Assembly (NCBI GenBank): GCA_003243425.1
Contig: QFQP01000009.1
Coordinates: 137,501 to 201,500 of the forward strand
Reading direction: 5' to 3'
Source: Archangium gephyra
GTDB lineage: Bacteria > Myxococcota > Myxococcia > Myxococcales > Myxococcaceae
DNA: 64,000 bases
The translations under genes were made by a program, and so were the position numbers. Below are positions 1 through 9,900 of this stretch, in pieces. The notes under the pieces were generated by a model, which was not told the origin of the DNA, searched no databases, and was given only the letters and a program-made list of their open reading frames with translations. Position 1 is the stretch's first letter. Every line of letters starts with the position of its first letter.

Positions 1-656
1 TCGAGGTGAAGGCCGCCGCGCCCGAGCTGCCGCTGTTCACCGACGTGTGCCTCTGCGCGTTCACCACGCACGGCCACTGTGGCCTCGTGGAAGGCAACAC
101 CATCGTCAACGACGCCAGCGTGAAGGTGCTCGCCGAGATGTCGGTGCACTTCGCGAAGTGGGGCGTCGACTTCGTCTGCCCGAGCGACATGATGGACGGC
201 CGCATTCGCGCCATTCGCCGCGCGCTCGACGAGAGCGGCCACGTGAACACCTCGATCTTGAGCTACGCGATCAAGATGGCGAGCGCGTTCTACGGGCCGT
301 TCCGTGAAGCGGCGCACTCGGCCCCGAACTTCGGAGATCGAAAGTCGTACCAGATGCCCGCGCACAACCGCCGCGAGGCGCGCCGCGAGCTGCTGCTCGA
401 CGTGGAAGAAGGCGCCGACGCCTTGTTGGTGAAGCCCGCCATGAGCAACCTCGACCTCCTTCGCGACGCGCGCGAGGCGACCGACGTGCCGCTCTTCGCG
501 TACCAGGTGTCAGGCGAGTACGCGATGCTCAAGGCCTCGGGTGAGGCGGGCCTGATCGACTTCGACCGCGCCCTCGAAGAGTCGCTGGTGTCCATTCGCC
601 GCGCCGGGGCAGACGTCATCGTGACGTACGCGGCACGACCGTGGGCCCTGCGCTGA
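1..656 (+). CDS. hemB: Delta-aminolevulinic acid dehydratase (porphobilinogen synthase), 3' part
   Basis: This enzyme condenses two 5-aminolevulinate molecules into porphobilinogen in cytoplasmic haem synthesis. The gene is cut by the left window edge; the frame is open from base 3 and about 217 residues are visible, against about 325 for the family, so roughly a third is missing. The metal-site cysteines are seen in DVCLCAFTTHGHCG. The two active-site lysines sit in LSYAIKMASAFYGPF and in ALLVKPAMSNLDLL, the latter being the Schiff-base lysine of the family. The C-terminal barrel (QVSGEYAML, AGADVIVTY) is intact. An SDR gene follows after 22 bp on the same strand and may be cotranscribed. 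Confidence 0.95.
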   Translation, partial: EVKAAAPELPLFTDVCLCAFTTHGHCGLVEGNTIVNDASVKVLAEMSVHFAKWGVDFVCPSDMMDGRIRAIRRALDESGHVNTSILSYAIKMASAFYGPFREAAHSAPNFGDRKSYQMPAHNRREARRELLLDVEEGADALLVKPAMSNLDLLRDAREATDVPLFAYQVSGEYAMLKASGEAGLIDFDRALEESLVSIRRAGADVIVTYAARPWALR

Positions 657-678
657 CTCGCCGGTAGAGTCCGCGCCC

Positions 679-1467
679 ATGACAACTCCCGTCGCCGTCA
701 TCACCGGAGCCAGCAGCGGCATTGGCCGCGCCCTCGCGCAGCGCCTCGACGGCGAGGGCTACGACCTCGTGCTCTGCGACGTGAACGAGCCGGGGCTGCG
801 TGAGACCCAGGCCCTGCTCAAGCGTGGCTCGCAGCGGGTGACGCTCGACGTCTCGCGCCGCGCCGACGTGCAGGCCATGGCCGCCGACGTCATCGCTACG
901 CACGGCCGCGTCGACCTCGTCATCAACAACGCCGGCGTGAGCGTCGACTGCAGCATCGCCGAGGTCGGCTACGACGACTTCGAGTGGCTCTTCGGCATCA
1001 ACTTCTGGGGTGTGGTCTACGGAACCAAGGCGTTCCTCCCCACGATGCTGGAGCAGAAGTCGGGCACCATCGTGAACATCTCGAGCGTCTTCGGGCTGAT
1101 GGCCTACCCGCGTCAGGGCACCTACAACGCGTCGAAGTTCGCGGTGCGTGGCTTCACCGAGGCGCTGTGGTTCGAGCTCGAAGGCACCGGCGTGGAAGCC
1201 GTGAGCGTTCACCCCGGCGGCATCAAGACCAACATCGTTCGCAGCGCGCGCGTGAAGGCCGAGGCGCGCGACAAGCTGGTGACCGACTTCGACAAGATGG
1301 CGCGCACCTCACCCGAGCAGGCCGCGGAGACCATCATGCGCGGGGTGTACGAGAAGAAGCGCCGCGTGCTCATCGGCGCAGACGCGCACGCCATTTCGTT
1401 GCTGTCGCGGCTGATGCCCGATTCGTATCCATCGGTGGTGCGTTCGATCGACAAGCGGGTGCGGTGA
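679..1467 (+). CDS. Short-chain dehydrogenase/reductase (SDR) family oxidoreductase
   Basis: Classical SDR of 262 residues with a Rossmann fold. The cofactor glycine motif TGASSGIG is near residue 10, the NNAG motif near residue 90, the catalytic serine in NISSVF and the catalytic YNASK tyrosine/lysine pair near residue 154. An acidic D follows strand 2 (LVLCDVNEPG), which usually favours NAD over NADP. The substrate cannot be read from sequence. It lies 22 bp after hemB, and its TGA is followed directly by the ATG of the next gene, so the three probably share a transcript. There is no sign of membrane anchoring. Confidence 0.85.
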   Translation: MTTPVAVITGASSGIGRALAQRLDGEGYDLVLCDVNEPGLRETQALLKRGSQRVTLDVSRRADVQAMAADVIATHGRVDLVINNAGVSVDCSIAEVGYDDFEWLFGINFWGVVYGTKAFLPTMLEQKSGTIVNISSVFGLMAYPRQGTYNASKFAVRGFTEALWFELEGTGVEAVSVHPGGIKTNIVRSARVKAEARDKLVTDFDKMARTSPEQAAETIMRGVYEKKRRVLIGADAHAISLLSRLMPDSYPSVVRSIDKRVR

Positions 1468-1950
1468 ATGGCCGCGAAGAAGAAGCAGAAGAAGAACGAC
1501 GCCCTCGAGCGCGAGCTCTCGAAGCTGGTGGCGCGGCTGTCGAAGCCCGGCGTGGAACGCTGGGAGGCCGATTCAGCGCGCGTGCGTCACCTGCTGTCGC
1601 TCGACGCAGCGCGCGTGATGCGGCGCCTGACCACCAAGCAGGACGAAGCGGTGTCGCTCTTCAGCCGGCTGCGAACGCGGAACGCGCTCATCGAGCTGTG
1701 TAGCAGTGACTTCACCACCGCCACGTTCAGCGACCTCGCGCGCCTCGACCCCGGGGCGCAGACCGCGGTGCAGCAGTTCCACGACCTGCTCCACGAGCTG
1801 CGTTGGTACGTCAGCTACACCGAAGACATGCCGAGCGCGGTGAAGACCACCGTCGCGCAGTACGTGCGAAGGCTCGACGAGCTCCACCACGTCATCAACG
1901 TGACGCTGGGGCCGCCGGAGGCGCAGGGGCATCGCGTCGTGCAGGGCTGA
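1468..1950 (+). CDS. Hypothetical helical protein
   Basis: This 160-residue protein belongs to no family I recognise. It begins with a lysine-rich tail (AAKKKQKKN), followed by what looks like a mainly helical, charged body with heptad-like leucines (LERELSKLVARLSK), and has no signal peptide or membrane segment. The start codon directly abuts the stop of the upstream SDR, which supports a real, cotranscribed gene. The 3' end overlaps the convergent membrane glycosyltransferase gene by 56 bp. The function is unknown. Confidence 0.6.
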   Translation: MAAKKKQKKNDALERELSKLVARLSKPGVERWEADSARVRHLLSLDAARVMRRLTTKQDEAVSLFSRLRTRNALIELCSSDFTTATFSDLARLDPGAQTAVQQFHDLLHELRWYVSYTEDMPSAVKTTVAQYVRRLDELHHVINVTLGPPEAQGHRVVQG

Positions 1951-3136
1951 GCCAGGTCGACAAGACCAGCAGCGCGGCGCACGGCCACAGCTGAAGCAGC
2001 AGCCGATTGAGCAGCGTGCCGTTGTCGGCGAACACGCGCACGCGCTCGGGCCCCGCGAGGATCGCGAAGAACGTCACCACGAAGAGCCCGACGAGCGTCA
2101 CCCGCAGCCCGCGCGCCATCGGTGAACCTCCAGCCAGGACAGCGGCGGCGAACGTGAGCGCCCAGAACACGCCCCAGGAATGGAGGTCGAAGAGGTGCTT
2201 GCCGAGCAGCGCCAGCAGGTGCGGCGCTTCGGACCAGGCCGGCAGGTTCACGCTGTGATCGAAGACGCCGATTTCGTGAACGCGCAGCAGCACCTTCCAG
2301 GTGCCGGCGGTGATCAACGCGGCGAGCGCCGGCAGCGCGAACCGCCAGCGCCTCCAGCCGTGGGTGAGCAACGCCGCGAACGAGGCCGCGAACACGTGCA
2401 GCAGGCCTTCGTCTTTGAACGCCGCGAGCACCACGCCGAGCAGCACCGCGATGAACGGCGGCCGGTCATGGCTGCGCACCAGGCAGACCGCGAGCGCGGC
2501 GCTGAGCAGACCGACGGGGAGATCGACGTAGGTCGAGCGCAGGTGCACCCAGATGAGCGGCGAGGCAAACACCACCGCCAGGCCGATGATCGACACGGGC
2601 TCTTCGCGCCACACTTCGATGAGCGTCGCCACGCACACCAGCATCAACAGGCTGCCCGAGAGCGTGTCGGCGTCGATGTCGTCGGCGTGCAACGAGAGCC
2701 AGCCGATCGCCGAAGGCCACAGCGGCGGGTAGCCGGTGGGCAACACGTTCAACGAGGCATCGAGCGCGGCGCGAACGCCTTCGCCGAAGCCGACGGCCTC
2801 GAGACGCGCCTTCGCGATCCACACGAATTCGTCCCACTGCGTCGGCACCCACGGCCTGGCGAGCACCAGCGCCGAGAGCAGCAGGAAGCCGACGACCTCG
2901 CCACGGCGCAGCGGCAGGGGGTCGGGCAGCGGCGTGAGCCCCGCGCGCGAGACGACGAACAACGCCACGGCGAGAACCAGCCCCGCCCAGCCGAGCGACG
3001 CGCAGTAGGCGGCGACGATCGCGAACCACACCGACGAGGGCCGCGCGATGGCCTGCTTCAGCGACACCCGCGTGGTGACCACCCGAAGCAGCGAGCCGAC
3101 GAGGTGCAGCAACAACAACCCCAGCAGCGCGATCAC
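1895..3136 (-). CDS. Polytopic membrane protein, probable GT-C type glycosyltransferase
   Basis: About 413 residues, dominated by hydrophobic helices (roughly ten membrane segments). A short polar loop after the early helices contains WDEFVWIAKA, and another contains TGYPPLWPSAIGWLSL. The layout resembles GT-C enzymes of the ArnT/PMT/RgtA type, which use a lipid-phosphate sugar donor on the outer face of the inner membrane; the acidic D/E in the first loop would be catalytic. I chose the GTG at 3136 because it overlaps the TGA of the upstream gene (GTGA) and gives a hydrophobic N-terminus (IALLGLLLLHLVG). The frame is open further upstream, but that extension only reads through the neighbour out of frame. 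The glycosyltransferase assignment is inferred. Confidence 0.6.
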   Translation of the reverse strand: MIALLGLLLLHLVGSLLRVVTTRVSLKQAIARPSSVWFAIVAAYCASLGWAGLVLAVALFVVSRAGLTPLPDPLPLRRGEVVGFLLLSALVLARPWVPTQWDEFVWIAKARLEAVGFGEGVRAALDASLNVLPTGYPPLWPSAIGWLSLHADDIDADTLSGSLLMLVCVATLIEVWREEPVSIIGLAVVFASPLIWVHLRSTYVDLPVGLLSAALAVCLVRSHDRPPFIAVLLGVVLAAFKDEGLLHVFAASFAALLTHGWRRWRFALPALAALITAGTWKVLLRVHEIGVFDHSVNLPAWSEAPHLLALLGKHLFDLHSWGVFWALTFAAAVLAGGSPMARGLRVTLVGLFVVTFFAILAGPERVRVFADNGTLLNRLLLQLWPCAALLVLSTWLSPARRDAPAPPAAPASR

Positions 3137-3630
3137 CGCGAACCTCGGCAGATGATGCGGCCGGGAATCGTCGAGCACTTCACGCGCAGCGACGAGCCGG
3201 TCACCTCCATCGCCACCCCGCCGTCGGTCGAAGGTCGCGTGGGCCGGGCGTATCGGAGCAGCGGGAAGAGCACGTCGTCGTCTTCCTTCACCACGTTCAC
3301 CTTCATGCGCGGCCACGGCGCGTGCCGGGCGAACTCCGCCATCGAGGAGACGATCTGCGCCGTCAGCGAGGGGCGTTTGTGGGGCGCGTCAGCGCGCAGC
3401 CAGAACACGTGCACGAAGCCCGGCAACGCCCCGACCAGCAGCAACACCGGGATCGCCGCGCGGAAGCGGCGCAGCGCGACCGCGAGCACCACCGCGATCA
3501 CCGCCGCCCCGAACTCGAACCCGAAGTTCGGAAAACGCTCGCGCGGCGCGTGCGTCACGCCGTTTGCGCCATCGAGGACGATCGCCTCGGGAGAGTCGAG
3601 CGTCGAGCTGTCGTCGTTGGGAGTAGCCAC
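3133..3630 (-). CDS. Small membrane protein of unknown function
   Basis: This 165-residue protein starts at a GTG. The first 35 residues are polar. Two hydrophobic segments follow (FGAAVIAVVLAVAL and AIPVLLLVGALPGFVHVFWL), then a soluble tail of about 90 residues with two cysteines (VKCSTIPGRIICRG) that could form a disulphide outside the cytoplasm. It is translationally coupled through a GTGA overlap to the polytopic glycosyltransferase-like gene downstream, so the two proteins probably act together in the inner membrane. I recognise no family. Confidence 0.55.
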   Translation of the reverse strand: MATPNDDSSTLDSPEAIVLDGANGVTHAPRERFPNFGFEFGAAVIAVVLAVALRRFRAAIPVLLLVGALPGFVHVFWLRADAPHKRPSLTAQIVSSMAEFARHAPWPRMKVNVVKEDDDVLFPLLRYARPTRPSTDGGVAMEVTGSSLRVKCSTIPGRIICRGSR

Positions 3631-3663
3631 GGAGCGGGAGGTTCCCTATAGAAAAACCAACCC

Positions 3664-4773
3664 GTGGTCCCAGTCCATCGCTTCGTGCTCGCGTTGTTGA
3701 TGCTGACCGGCTGCGCGCATCGGCGCGACCTGTTGGTCATTGCGCCGCACCCTGACGACGAAGCGCTCATGGCGTCGGGCTACATGGCGAAGGCTCGCGC
3801 CGAAGGGCGTTCCGTTTCGGTGATCATCATCACCAACGGTGACTTCACGTGCGAGCGCGACGGCTACCTGCGTGAAGCCGAGAGCGTGCGCGCGCTCGAG
3901 AGCCTCGGCGTGACCGACGTTCACTTTCTCGGCTACCCCGACGGCGCGCTGGCGCGGCTCGGCACGCGCGCCCTCGACCCCCTCGAGCATCGCGACCCGA
4001 CCGGTGAATGTGTGGCGCGCACCGGCACCTACGCCGATCGCTCCGAAGGCCGACTCGATGAGCACACCGCCCGCACCGGCGCGCCGGGCGAGTGGACTGC
4101 AGAAGCGCTCACCGACGATCTCGTGGCCCTGCTCGGCCGGCTGCGCCCACGCGAGGTGGTGTTGCCGCACGCCATCGACGATCACCCCGATCACGCGGCG
4201 ACCTACATCTTCTTCCGTCGTGCGTTGGACCGGCTGGAGCTCGGCGTGCCGGTGCCCCAACGCGTGCTCCGCTCGGTCGTTCACGCCGGGCGTTGCTGGC
4301 CGTCGGACTGCAAGACCAACTACACGCCGGCGCTGCCGATGCCGCCGTTGCCCAAGGCGCTCGCCGGCTACGCCCCGTCAGTGCGTTTGAAGATCGACGC
4401 CGACGCCAAGCTGCGCGTGATCAATACGTATGTCTCGCAGAGCCCGGTCGACATGGAAGCCGACTGGCTCGCGTCGTTCGCGCGCACCGACGAGGTGTTC
4501 TGGCCCGAGACCTACGAGAGCGAAGACGGCCACTGGGTGCAGTCGCCCGACGCAGGCGAGGCGACGATGCTCGAAGTACCTGCGTCGTGGAACGGCTACG
4601 ACTTCACCGAGACCGGCGTGCAGCTCGAAGGCCGCACCATTCGCAGCTGGCTACCGACGAAGGAGATCTACGTACGCCGCGAGAAGGTCGGCGCGTTCTA
4701 CGAGTGGTCGGCCTGGGGCCACGAGGGCTTCATCGCGGGGTGGATTGCATCGTCTCCATCAACGTCGCCGTGA
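3664..4773 (+). CDS. PIG-L/LmbE family deacetylase, probable lipoprotein
   Basis: Members of this zinc-dependent family remove N-acetyl groups from sugars such as GlcNAc-PI or GlcNAc-inositol. The zinc and catalytic motif VIAPHPDDEALM is at about residues 25-36, and a second metal histidine lies in DDHPDHAAT near residue 178. The N-terminus (VPVHRFVLALLMLTGCAH) is a lipoprotein signal with LTGC as lipobox, which supports the GTG start. It would act outside the cytoplasm, which is unusual for the family. The roughly 120 C-terminal residues extend beyond the deacetylase core. It is divergent from the small membrane gene, about 33 bp away, and overlaps the convergent sulfatase by 44 bp. Confidence 0.85.
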   Translation: MVPVHRFVLALLMLTGCAHRRDLLVIAPHPDDEALMASGYMAKARAEGRSVSVIIITNGDFTCERDGYLREAESVRALESLGVTDVHFLGYPDGALARLGTRALDPLEHRDPTGECVARTGTYADRSEGRLDEHTARTGAPGEWTAEALTDDLVALLGRLRPREVVLPHAIDDHPDHAATYIFFRRALDRLELGVPVPQRVLRSVVHAGRCWPSDCKTNYTPALPMPPLPKALAGYAPSVRLKIDADAKLRVINTYVSQSPVDMEADWLASFARTDEVFWPETYESEDGHWVQSPDAGEATMLEVPASWNGYDFTETGVQLEGRTIRSWLPTKEIYVRREKVGAFYEWSAWGHEGFIAGWIASSPSTSP

Positions 4774-6859
4774 CCGGAATCAGCCGCGGCGTGACGCGGT
4801 AGCGATCGGCGCGCGTCTTCAGGAACACCGAGTCTTCGTAGTCACCGACGCGAGCCCCGGTGCGATCCAGCGCGAACAGCTCCGAGATGCCGTTGATGCC
4901 CAGGACGTACGAGCGCGGCTCTCCGCCCGGCACGAAGTACGGCGAGGTCACCTGACCTCCGAGCGTGTGCCACCGCTTCTCTTCCGGCAGCGACTTCACG
5001 TTGGGGTGCGCGCTCAGCAACGCCAACAACAGCGAGGGCACGTCGTTCTGTGAGAGCGGCGCTTCGTCGATGAGCACCTGCGCGGCCTCCAACGCCGCGT
5101 CGAGCTCGCCCGCGTTCTTCACGCGCGCGCGGAACTTCTCGGGAATCACGATCGCGAACGGAATCTGCGCCTTCGCGGCGTCGGTCTCCTTCGCCTCGGC
5201 GCCCCAGACGTACGCGTGACCCGTCGAGTGGTCAGCCATCAACATGATGACCGAGCGCTCCGAGAGCCCCGAGCGCTCGAGCCCCGCGAAGAGCCGGGCG
5301 ATCGCCTCGTCGGTGTACGCGTACGTCATCAGGCGCAGCCGATCGTCGGAGTCGGCGCGGTTGGGCGCGGTCTTCAAGGCGCCGTCGACGCGCTCCTTCA
5401 CCGCGGTGGGGAGATCTTCCGGCGGCGTGAAGGGCGAGTGGTTCGACAACGACATGAACAGCGCGAACTGCGGCCCTGACTTCACGGCCTCGGTCACGTG
5501 CGCCAACGTGGCGTCGACGAGCGCGAAGTCGGTCACGCCTTCCCACGTGCCCTTGGGCAGGTTCTTCGGCAGCTCGGCCTGCGTCATCAACGTCGCGTAG
5601 CCGTGCTCGTGGAAGAAGTGGTCCATGTCGTCGAACTTCGCGTCGGAGCCGTAGAAGAACGCGTGCGCGAAGCCCGCTTCGGACAGCACGTCGCTCGTGC
5701 AACGCGCGGGGAACGGCGCGAGGTCGCGAATGAAGCTCAGGTTGTACGGCAGCGTGCCGATGCCGCACGTCATCGCGCCCAGGCAGTGCGCGGTGCGAAC
5801 GCCGCCCTGAAACACCCGGTGACCGACGAGCACGCCCGACTTCGCCGCGTACAGCGAGTTGGTGAACGGGGCGATCTCCGCCGGCGCTTCGGGGTTGAGC
5901 GCGTTCACGTCGTCGGCGCGGAACCCTTCGAGTGAGAGGTGAAAGACGGCGACGTTCGGGTCGTCGACGTCGAAGAGCGCCCTGGACACGCGCGCCATGG
6001 CGTCGAGCAACTTGCGGCCCCGAGGATCTCTGGTGGGCGGTTCCTTCGACCAGTCGAGCGGGCGCCGATGCGGGTGCGTGGCGTTCTTCTGCACGGCGGG
6101 CCACCCCATGCGCGCCGCGCCGATCTCCGCGGTGCCTGCGGGGAACTCCGCGTCCATCACCAGCTCGCGCGGCGTGGCCGGCCCCTTGTGTCGGAGCATG
6201 TCGACGGTGCTCTCGACGAGGCCGGTCATCGGGTCGCCGAGGTACGCCGGCGTGAACTCGTTCTTCACGTGCGTGAGCGCGGTCATGCCGCCGCCAACGG
6301 CGATCGCGCCAGACAGCAGGCCGAGCGCGACGCCCGCGGCCCAACGCCTCCAATCACCGGCCTCGGCGACGAGCGGGCGACGGAAGGCGACGAGCAGGAT
6401 GACCGCCATCAGCGCCGCGCCGATCAACATCGGCAGCCAGATCCGCTCGTACCGGAGGAACCCCACCGAGCCCTCGACGAAGGAGGCGTTGGTGCCGCCC
6501 TCGAGGAGATCGAACATCGTGGGGAACGAGCCGCGCTCCGACTTCACTTCCTGCGCGGTGATGGTGATCACCCACAACACGAAGCCCAGCGGCAACGCGG
6601 CGAAGATCGCGCCACGCGCCTGCCATTTCGCGGTGCGCAGCCGCTTGAAGACCAACGGCAACAGCACCGTGACGACGGCCGCGACCAACGCCATCGGCAC
6701 CGCGACCGCGGCGAGATCGAGCAACGCACCGATGAACAACTTGATGCCGCGAATCGGGAGCGGCCCCCAGCCCTTGAGCACGCCCGCGAGGCGGGAAGGC
6801 AGCGCGGCCACGTACCAGAGCGCGACGGCGACGAGCCCGGCCGCAACCCCGCGCCGCAT
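4730..6859 (-). CDS. Membrane-anchored sulfatase/phosphoglycerol-transferase-like protein
   Basis: About 709 residues. The first 230 hold about five membrane helices; the remainder is an alkaline-phosphatase-superfamily domain of the LtaS/sulfatase kind facing the periplasm. GGVRTAHCLGAMTCGIG is the probable nucleophile region, with threonine after the GVR. SLSNHSPFTPP and MADHSTGH supply metal and substrate ligands. No Cys-x-Pro-x-Arg formylglycine signature is seen, so phosphoester or phosphoglycerol transfer is more likely than sulfate hydrolysis. I start at the ATG at 6859 (MRRGVAAGL), just before the first helix, rather than at the longer frame start, which adds a polar leader. The substrate is unknown. 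Confidence 0.75.
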   Translation of the reverse strand: MRRGVAAGLVAVALWYVAALPSRLAGVLKGWGPLPIRGIKLFIGALLDLAAVAVPMALVAAVVTVLLPLVFKRLRTAKWQARGAIFAALPLGFVLWVITITAQEVKSERGSFPTMFDLLEGGTNASFVEGSVGFLRYERIWLPMLIGAALMAVILLVAFRRPLVAEAGDWRRWAAGVALGLLSGAIAVGGGMTALTHVKNEFTPAYLGDPMTGLVESTVDMLRHKGPATPRELVMDAEFPAGTAEIGAARMGWPAVQKNATHPHRRPLDWSKEPPTRDPRGRKLLDAMARVSRALFDVDDPNVAVFHLSLEGFRADDVNALNPEAPAEIAPFTNSLYAAKSGVLVGHRVFQGGVRTAHCLGAMTCGIGTLPYNLSFIRDLAPFPARCTSDVLSEAGFAHAFFYGSDAKFDDMDHFFHEHGYATLMTQAELPKNLPKGTWEGVTDFALVDATLAHVTEAVKSGPQFALFMSLSNHSPFTPPEDLPTAVKERVDGALKTAPNRADSDDRLRLMTYAYTDEAIARLFAGLERSGLSERSVIMLMADHSTGHAYVWGAEAKETDAAKAQIPFAIVIPEKFRARVKNAGELDAALEAAQVLIDEAPLSQNDVPSLLLALLSAHPNVKSLPEEKRWHTLGGQVTSPYFVPGGEPRSYVLGINGISELFALDRTGARVGDYEDSVFLKTRADRYRVTPRLIPVTATLMETMQSTPR

Positions 6860-6964
6860 CGATGATTCAGCTGGCAATGACACCGCTTCGTCACTACCGC
6901 ACGCGCGTAGAATTTCACACTTCCCTCTGGGCCCTGCGCGGGGCATCTCTCGCCTCCTGCCGTG

Positions 6965-9900
6965 ATGAAGGTCGCTCTCCTCGCTCTGCTCCTTGCTGCT
7001 CCTCTCGCCGTTGCCGCCCCCGACGGAGGCGTCTCGTGCGTCGAAGTCGAGCAGCGCCTGGCCACCACGCAGCGCACGCTCGCGAGCTGCAACGAGACCG
7101 CGAAGAACGCCAGCGTCGCCAGAGATCGCTGCCAGGCCGAGCTCGCAGAGACCGGCGACAAGCTCGAGTCGAGCACCTCGAGCGTCCAGGCCTGCGTCGC
7201 GCAGAAAGAGCAGCAGTGTCAGGAAGCCGCGGTGATGGCCGCGTCGATGTTGCAGGGCTCGGTGCGCGGCATCGGCTCGTGCGTGCCGCAGAACACGCAG
7301 GAGCAGCTGCAGACGCTGCTCAACGGCTGGTTCTCGGTTTCGCGCTCACTGGCCCAGTTGGACGAGTACGCGACCGGCGCATCGGATCTCCTCCCGCGTG
7401 CTGGCGGGCCCACGGAGGCCGAGCGCCACCTCAATCGCCTGCTGGGCGCGCGCGCGGGCACGCCGCTGTGGAACCGCCGCCTGTTGATCGAAGCGTTCAA
7501 GCTCACGGCGCCGTCGACCTGGGGCAGGCTCAAGGCGCAGGGCAGCAACGCCATCGACACCTTCTTCGATTCGCGCGGCCCGCTGCCCGAGTCGTTCATC
7601 ACCGAAGCGAACGGCGAGCACCCCGACCCCGCCGGGCCCGCGGGCCCTCCGCTGTCGGCGGCGCTGAAGCTGACCGTTTCGTACCTGCAGATCGCCAACT
7701 GCGACACGCGCGCCGACTCGAAGGAGTGCGGCCGCGCGCGCCAGCTGGTCGAGCTGCTCGACAACACCGGGCCGCTCATCATTCGCCGCCGGGTCGACGA
7801 AATGTGGAGCACGCCCTGCAACGCCGTGAGCCCCGACACGGTGCGCGCCTGGCTGCAGGACTTCCCGGTGAGCGGGAAAGAAAAGGGTCAGGCGGCGCTG
7901 GCAGAGCTTTCAGCCGCGGCGCGCTCCAAGCTCTTCCACTGCTACCTGGGCGATCGCGAAGGCGACGCGTCGTACCGCACGTGGGCGGCTGCCCGGCTGC
8001 CTCAGCCCGGCGCACTCGACGCGCGCACGCTGCCGCTGGTCGACGACTTCGGAAAGTTCGTGCGTGAAGGCGATGGCGTCGATCGCTGCGGTCGCGCCGT
8101 GCGTGCGATGCAGCGCCTCGAGAGCCACGGCTGCTCGATCGATCACCCCGAGAGCTTCGCGGCCATCACCACCTGGTCGCACCAGGCGAGCACGCCCGAG
8201 GGCGCCCCGCAGTGGCAGACCTGTCAGCGCGCCGCCACGCTGCTGTGGAGCGGCGCTGCGGTGATCATTCCCGAGTCGCCGGCAGAGCAGATTCGCCCCG
8301 ACCCGGAAGCGGCCACCACCCCCATCGCCAGCCTGCGCACCGCGTGTGACGAGCGCCACGGCACGGACACCCGGTTCGAACAGTCGCTGCTGCTGCTGGC
8401 GTCGGTCGCGCAGGACCTCGGTGAACCGGTGAGCGCCTCGCCGTGGCGTCTCGACGTGACCGGCACGCAGCCGCTCGAGAAGGCCCGCTTCGAAGAGGCC
8501 GAGCCCTACACCGCGTGGGCACGCGCGGTGATTTCCCAGGAGCCGGCGTGTGAAGCCCTCGGCCTGAGCAGCACGCGGTGCGATGCGTGCCGCGAGCAGG
8601 CGCCCGGCACCCGCTACGACTGTGACGTCAACTACGACCTCGAAGCGTCGTGGAAGAAGCACAAGCGGTTGTCGATCGCGGTGGCGGTGATCGCCGTGGT
8701 GTTGATCGTGGCCCTCGTGTGGCTGCGCCGCCTGCGCCGCGCCCAGAAGCTCTTCGGAGCGCCGATGCAGACCATTCGCGAGAGCCTCGACGCGCTGGGT
8801 CTCAAGGGCACCCCCGACGGCTGGCGCTACCTCTTCCCGGCCCGCCACGACATGTTGAGCCTCGAGCTGCCGAAGACGCCCGCCTGGGAACGTTGGGGCA
8901 CCGACGCGGTGGCCGTGCTCGCGCCGAACACCAACTCGCTGCGCGAGGCCGACGTGAATCACGCGGCGACCATCGCGCAGGCCGAAGACGCGAAGGTCGT
9001 CTTCCTGCTGCACCCCGACTCGGCGTCTCCAGACCTGGGCGCGGTGCGCGCGACCCTCGACTGGGCGGCCCGCGGTGGCACGCGCGCGGTGCAGGTGCTC
9101 CCCCTGGCGCTCTCGCGGCTGGCCTGGGCCACGCGCGACGAAGATCTGCTCGATCTCGTCGAGGCCACGACGCTGCGTGGAAACCCCTTCGAGGTGCGTG
9201 GCCCCGTTCGCAGCTCGAGCCAGTTCTGGAACCGCGAACGCCTTGTCGCCGGGCTGCTCACGGAATCGCGCAGCGGCAATTGGACGGTGGTGACGGGGCT
9301 GCGCCGCTTCGGCAAGTCGTCGCTCGCGCTCGAAGTGGCACGCCGCACGCCGGGCCCGTCGGCCTACGTCGACCTCGCGGGCTTCCACCACGAAGTGTCG
9401 TACGGCGAGACGCCCGCGGTGGCGGTCGAAGCGATTCTGCGCACGCTGGTCACGCGCCTGGCCGACTCGGCCGCCACGCGCTACCCGGCCGCGACCATTC
9501 CCGCGCTGCCCACCGGAGCGCTCGACGCACCCACGCTGGCCAACTGGCTGCGCGCGCTCTCCACGGCGTGTGGAACGTCGAGCGGCAGTTCACCGCCGCC
9601 GATGCTGCTGGTGCTCGACGAGGTCGAACAGCTGCTCTCGGCGCCACCTGAAAAACTCGGCCGCGCGCTCGACGTGATGGCCACCCTCACCGGCCGGCTG
9701 CGCAGCGCGCTCGCCGACCCGTCGTCGCCGCACGCCAGCAGCACCGTGAGCGTGATGCTGTGCGCCGCGCTGCACCCGTTGCTCTGGGCGCCGCTGTCGA
9801 CGCTCGGTGGTCAGTCGATCATGGGTGCCTTCCCGTCGATCTGCGTGCCTGCGCTCGACGACGACGCGGCGCACGCGATGATGCGCGGTCTGGGCGCGCG

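Noticed and set aside
2180..3700. A 506-codon plus-strand open frame opposite the membrane glycosyltransferase genes
   Set aside because: It is Arg/Gln/His-rich antisense sequence with no family features; the opposite strand has clear membrane proteins with coupled starts.
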